A stretch of DNA of 64,000 nt, from assembly GCA_935421135.1 (NCBI GenBank), contig OW285189.1:25236298-25300297 (forward strand), given 5' to 3'. Shown one piece after another: positions 60,501-64,000 of the stretch. Each line of letters opens with the position of its first letter. The stretch's first letter is position 1. Made by a program: the position numbers and the translations under genes. The notes beneath the pieces were generated by a model. It saw nothing but the letters and a program-made list of their open reading frames with translations. It had not been told where the DNA came from and made no database searches. Source of the DNA: Bugulina stolonifera. Its lineage: Eukaryota; Bryozoa; Gymnolaemata; Cheilostomatida; Bugulidae.

Positions 60501-63500
60501 ACATATCATTATAAGTACATACTGTACATATCATTATAAGTATATACTGTACATGTCATTATAGGTATATACTGTACATGTCATTATAAGTACATACTGT
60601 ACATATCATTATAGGTATATACTGTACATGTCATTATAAGTACATACTGTACATATCATTATAAGTATATACTGTACATGTCATTATAGGTATATACTGT
60701 ACATATCATTACAAGTATATACTGTACATATCATTATAGGTATATACTGTACATGTCATTATAAGTATATACTGTACATATCATTACAAGTATATACTGT
60801 ACATATCATTATAAGTATATACTGTACATGTCATTATAAGTATATACTGTACATATCATTATAGGTATATACTGTACATATCATTATAAGTATATACTGT
60901 ACATATCATTATAAGTATATACTGTACATATCATTATAAGTATATACTGTACATATCATTATAAGTATATACTGTACATATCATTATAAGTATATACTGT
61001 ACATATCATTATAAGTATATACTGTACATATCATTATAAGTATATACTGTACATATCATTATAAGTATATACTGTACATATCATTACAAGTATATACTGT
61101 ACATATCATTATAAGTATATACTGTACATATCATTATAAGTATATACTGTACATATCATTATAAGTATATACTGTACATATCATTATAAGTATATACTGT
61201 ACATATCATTATAGGTATATACTGTACATATCATTATAAGTATATACTGTACATATCATTATAAGTATATACTGTACATATCATTATAAGTATATACTGT
61301 ACATATCATTATAAGTACATACTGTACATATCATTATAAGTATATACTGTACATGTCATTATAGGTATATACTGTACATGTCATTATAAGTACATACTGT
61401 ACATATCATTATAAGTATATACTGTACATGTCATTATAGGTATATACTGTACATATCATTACAAGTATATACTGTACATATCATTATAAGTATATACTGT
61501 ACATATCATTATAAGTATATACTGTACATATCATTATAGGTATATACTGTACATATCATTACAAGTATATACTGTACATATCATTATAAGTATATACTGT
61601 ACATATCATTATAAGTATATACTGTACATATCATTATAAGTACATACTGTACATATCATTACAAGTATATACTGTACATGTCATTATAGGTATATACTGT
61701 ACATATCATTATAAGTATATACTGTACATATCATTATAAGTATATACTGTACATGTCATTATAAGTACATACTGTACATATCATTATAAGTATATACTGT
61801 ACATATCATTATAAGTATATACTGTACATATCATTATAAGTACATACTGTACATATCATTACAAGTATATACTGTACATATCATTATAAGTATATACTGT
61901 ACATATCATTATAAGCATATACTGTACATATCATTATAAGTATATACTGTACATATCATTATAAGTACATACTGTACATATCATTATAAGTATATACTGT
62001 ACATGTCATTATAGGTATATACTGTACATGTCATTATAAGTACATACTGTACATATCATTATAAGTATATACTGTACATGTCATTATAGGTATATACTGT
62101 ACATATCATTACAAGTATATACTGTACATATCATTATAAGTATATACTGTACATATCATTATAAGTATATACTGTACATATCATTATAAGTATATACTGT
62201 ACATGTCATTATAAGTACATACTGTACATATCATTATAAGTATATACTGTACATATCATTATAAGTATATACTGTACATATCATTATAAGTACATACTGT
62301 ACATATCATTACAAGTATATACTGTACATATCATTATAAGTATATACTGTACATGTCATTATAAGTACATACTGTACATATCATTATAAGTATATACTGT
62401 ACATATCATTATAAGTATATACTGTACATATCATTATAAGTACATACTGTACATATCATTACAAGTATATACTGTACATGTCATTATAGGTATATACTGT
62501 ACATATCATTACAAGTATATACTGTACATATCATTATAAGTATATACTGTACATATCATTATAAGTATATACTGTACATATCATTATAAGTACATACTGT
62601 ACATATCATTACAAGTATATACTGTACATGTCATTATAGGTATATACTGTACATATCATTACAAGTATATACTGTACATATCATTATAAGTACATACTGT
62701 ACATATCATTACAAGTATATACTGTACATGTCATTATAAGTATATACTGTACATATCATTATAAGTATATACTGTACATATCATTATAGGTATATACTGT
62801 ACATATCATTATAGGTATATACTGTACATATCATTATAAGTATATACTGTACATATCATTACAGGTATATACTGTACATATCATTATAAGTATATACTGT
62901 ACATATCATTATAAGTATATACTGTACATATCATTATAAGTATATACTGTACATATCATTATAGGTATATACTGTACATATCATTATAGGTATATACTGT
63001 ACATATCATTATAAGTATATACTGTACATATCATTATAGGTATATACTGTACATATCATTATAAGTATATACTGTACATATCATTATAAGTATATACTGT
63101 ACATATCATTATAAGTATATACTGTACATATCATTATAAGCATATAATGGGCTAAAATTGGCTCCGCCACCACTATGGAGATACACAGGAAGTGACTCAC
63201 GAGCTTCGGCCACCACTGTTGCTGCTCTGTTCACCTTCACCCCAAAGCTATCGGCTATGCAGTCGTAATCCTTCCCTAAGATGGTTATTTTGGCCCCAGC
63301 TGACACTTGCTTCTCCAACTTGGTCAACAAGACATTCAAATCTCCGCTTCCCTTAGCAACCAGATCAAACTCCACCACAATACTTCCTGTTCGAGTAAAC
63401 ACATGTAACATGTAAGTGAAGTGTGCAATTGATGTGGGGTATTATACTATATTTTACTTCTTGTGTTCACCAAGACTGGGTGGATATATATTTTTATATA

Positions 63501-63724
63501 ACTATTGCTTGACATACCAGCGGTGAGGAAAAGGTTTTCGATTCGATCTCGCTCAACAGACATGGTGTCAACTAGCCAATCAAGGATGTCTTCCTTAACT
63601 GCGGAGTAGTTAGTGACGAGCAGGTTCGAGTCGGCATCAATCTTGAAAGTTACAGTCACACTATTAACGTCAGACGCATCATCCAGGTAGTCTGTAGCAG
63701 TGGTTGTCTCCTTGACGATGGCAA
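57510..63724 (-). CDS. Single-pass membrane protein, 3' part (5' end outside window)
   Basis: Minus strand, exons in order 63518-63724, 63201-63386, 58980-59129, 57914-58072 and a probable last exon 57510-57544; phases match throughout. The first two exons encode two SEA-like or ferredoxin-like juxtamembrane folds (SVTVTFKIDADSNLLVTNYS, DILDWLVDTMSVERDRIENL, GSIVVEFDLVAKGSGDLNVL). The third has the membrane span (MGLIIGIVVGCSLLIILVV, then VIVAVVIIKKK). The cytoplasmic tail holds LGTYEFRQTKATPAEEALYG and a Pro-rich part, ending GDGQGDLTLLR. If the last intron is not used, the frame instead continues to a stop at 57849-57851. Family not recognised; an adhesion or mucin-like receptor is plausible. 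Confidence 0.75.
57545..57913. other. Last intron of the minus-strand membrane protein (probable)
   Basis: Contains diverged repeats of AGCTGACAGGTGTCAGTAG between about 57565 and 57705. The donor is GTAAAT, weaker than most here. Confidence 0.4.
58097..58876 (+). repeat. 37-bp repeat with two alternating variants
   Basis: Twenty-one copies of a 37-bp unit, ATAATAACAGGTCAATATAC with AGTAATGAATAT, differing by a block that is either ATGGT (form A) or CTCAT (form B). Order on the plus strand: AAAABABABABBBABBABAAB, the last B carrying TTCAT. Lies in the intron between the tail and membrane-span exons. Confidence 0.95.
59201..63144 (+). repeat. 3.9-kb satellite of 25-bp units inside an intron
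   Basis: About 157 head-to-tail copies of ATCATTATAAGTATATACTG plus TACAT with a strict 25-bp period. The unit holds two palindromes, GTATATAC and TGTACA. Variants (ACAAG, ATAGG, GTACAT, ACATGTC) recur in fixed order, showing higher-order repeats. The array separates the juxtamembrane exon 63201-63386 from the membrane-span exon 58980-59129. Confidence 0.98.
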
Positions 63725-63744
63725 CTGAAGTATTACAAGATATA

Positions 63745-63965
63745 ACTTGTATAACACAAGTCATAATACATATAGGTCAGGTAATACAACTTGTATAATA
63801 CATAATACATATAGGTCAGGTAATACAACTTGTATAATACATAATACATATAGATAGGTCAGGTAATACAACTTGTATAATACATAATACATATAGGTCA
63901 GGTAATACAACTTGTATAATACATTATACATATAGGTCAGGTAATACAACTGTTGTAATACATAA
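63745..63965 (+). repeat. Tandem repeat at window end
   Basis: About six copies of a unit near 39 bp, GTCAGGTAATACAACTTGTA plus TAATACATAATACATATAG, in the intron upstream of exon 63518-63724 on the minus strand. Confidence 0.92.
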
Positions 63966-64000
63966 TATATATACATGCAGATAATAACATAATATTATAA

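Overview
This window is nuclear DNA from an animal. It carries intron-rich protein genes with GT-AG introns, TATA/CCAAT promoters, AATAAA polyadenylation signals, two canonical tRNA genes, tRNA-derived SINEs and very many minisatellites. The gene set (a classical-repeat cadherin, a prominin, a DDX20/Gemin3 helicase, a KIAA0513 orthologue, a chymotrypsin-fold protease) is metazoan. AT-rich sequence, mostly short introns and close gene spacing suggest an early-branching marine invertebrate such as a sponge; this is inference, since nothing here fixes the phylum.

Layout. 164-3921 (+): 3' end of a cadherin gene, with a tRNA-Lys gene antisense in one intron. 4959-10810 (-): complete KIAA0513-like gene, nine exons, 517 codons. 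11-18 kb: mostly non-coding, with two unassigned exon-like segments, a candidate upstream exon of the KIAA0513 gene and a long hairpin element. 18.2-19.5 kb (+): small cytochrome b5 domain gene behind a CCAAT/TATA promoter. 19.5-24.3 kb: non-coding. 24318-32731 (+): DDX20/Gemin3, nine exons, 890 codons; its introns hold a tRNA-Gly gene, a hAT-like transposon and a SINE. 33205-44498 (+): five-span prominin, about 23 exons. 44.5-47 kb: spacer with a second SINE. 47347-54253 (+): secreted serine protease with two six-cysteine modules. 54.3-57.5 kb: repeats and spacer. 57510-63724 and beyond (-): 3' part of a single-pass membrane protein whose intron holds a 3.9-kb, 25-bp satellite.

Exon chains were built by eye from splice sites and reading phase. 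The DDX20, KIAA0513, cytochrome b5 and protease chains sum to exact multiples of three with all phases matching; the prominin chain needs two proposed 14-nt microexons at one junction.

The most striking feature is the tandem repeats, about a fifth of the window by adding up the arrays. At about a dozen splice junctions in five genes the array includes exon-edge bases and the splice site itself, so copies of 5' or 3' splice sites are stacked in the intron. In the prominin gene one such array stays in the exon's reading frame and offers a ladder of alternative donors, each adding 14 residues. This junction-anchored repeat expansion is my main candidate for an undescribed system.
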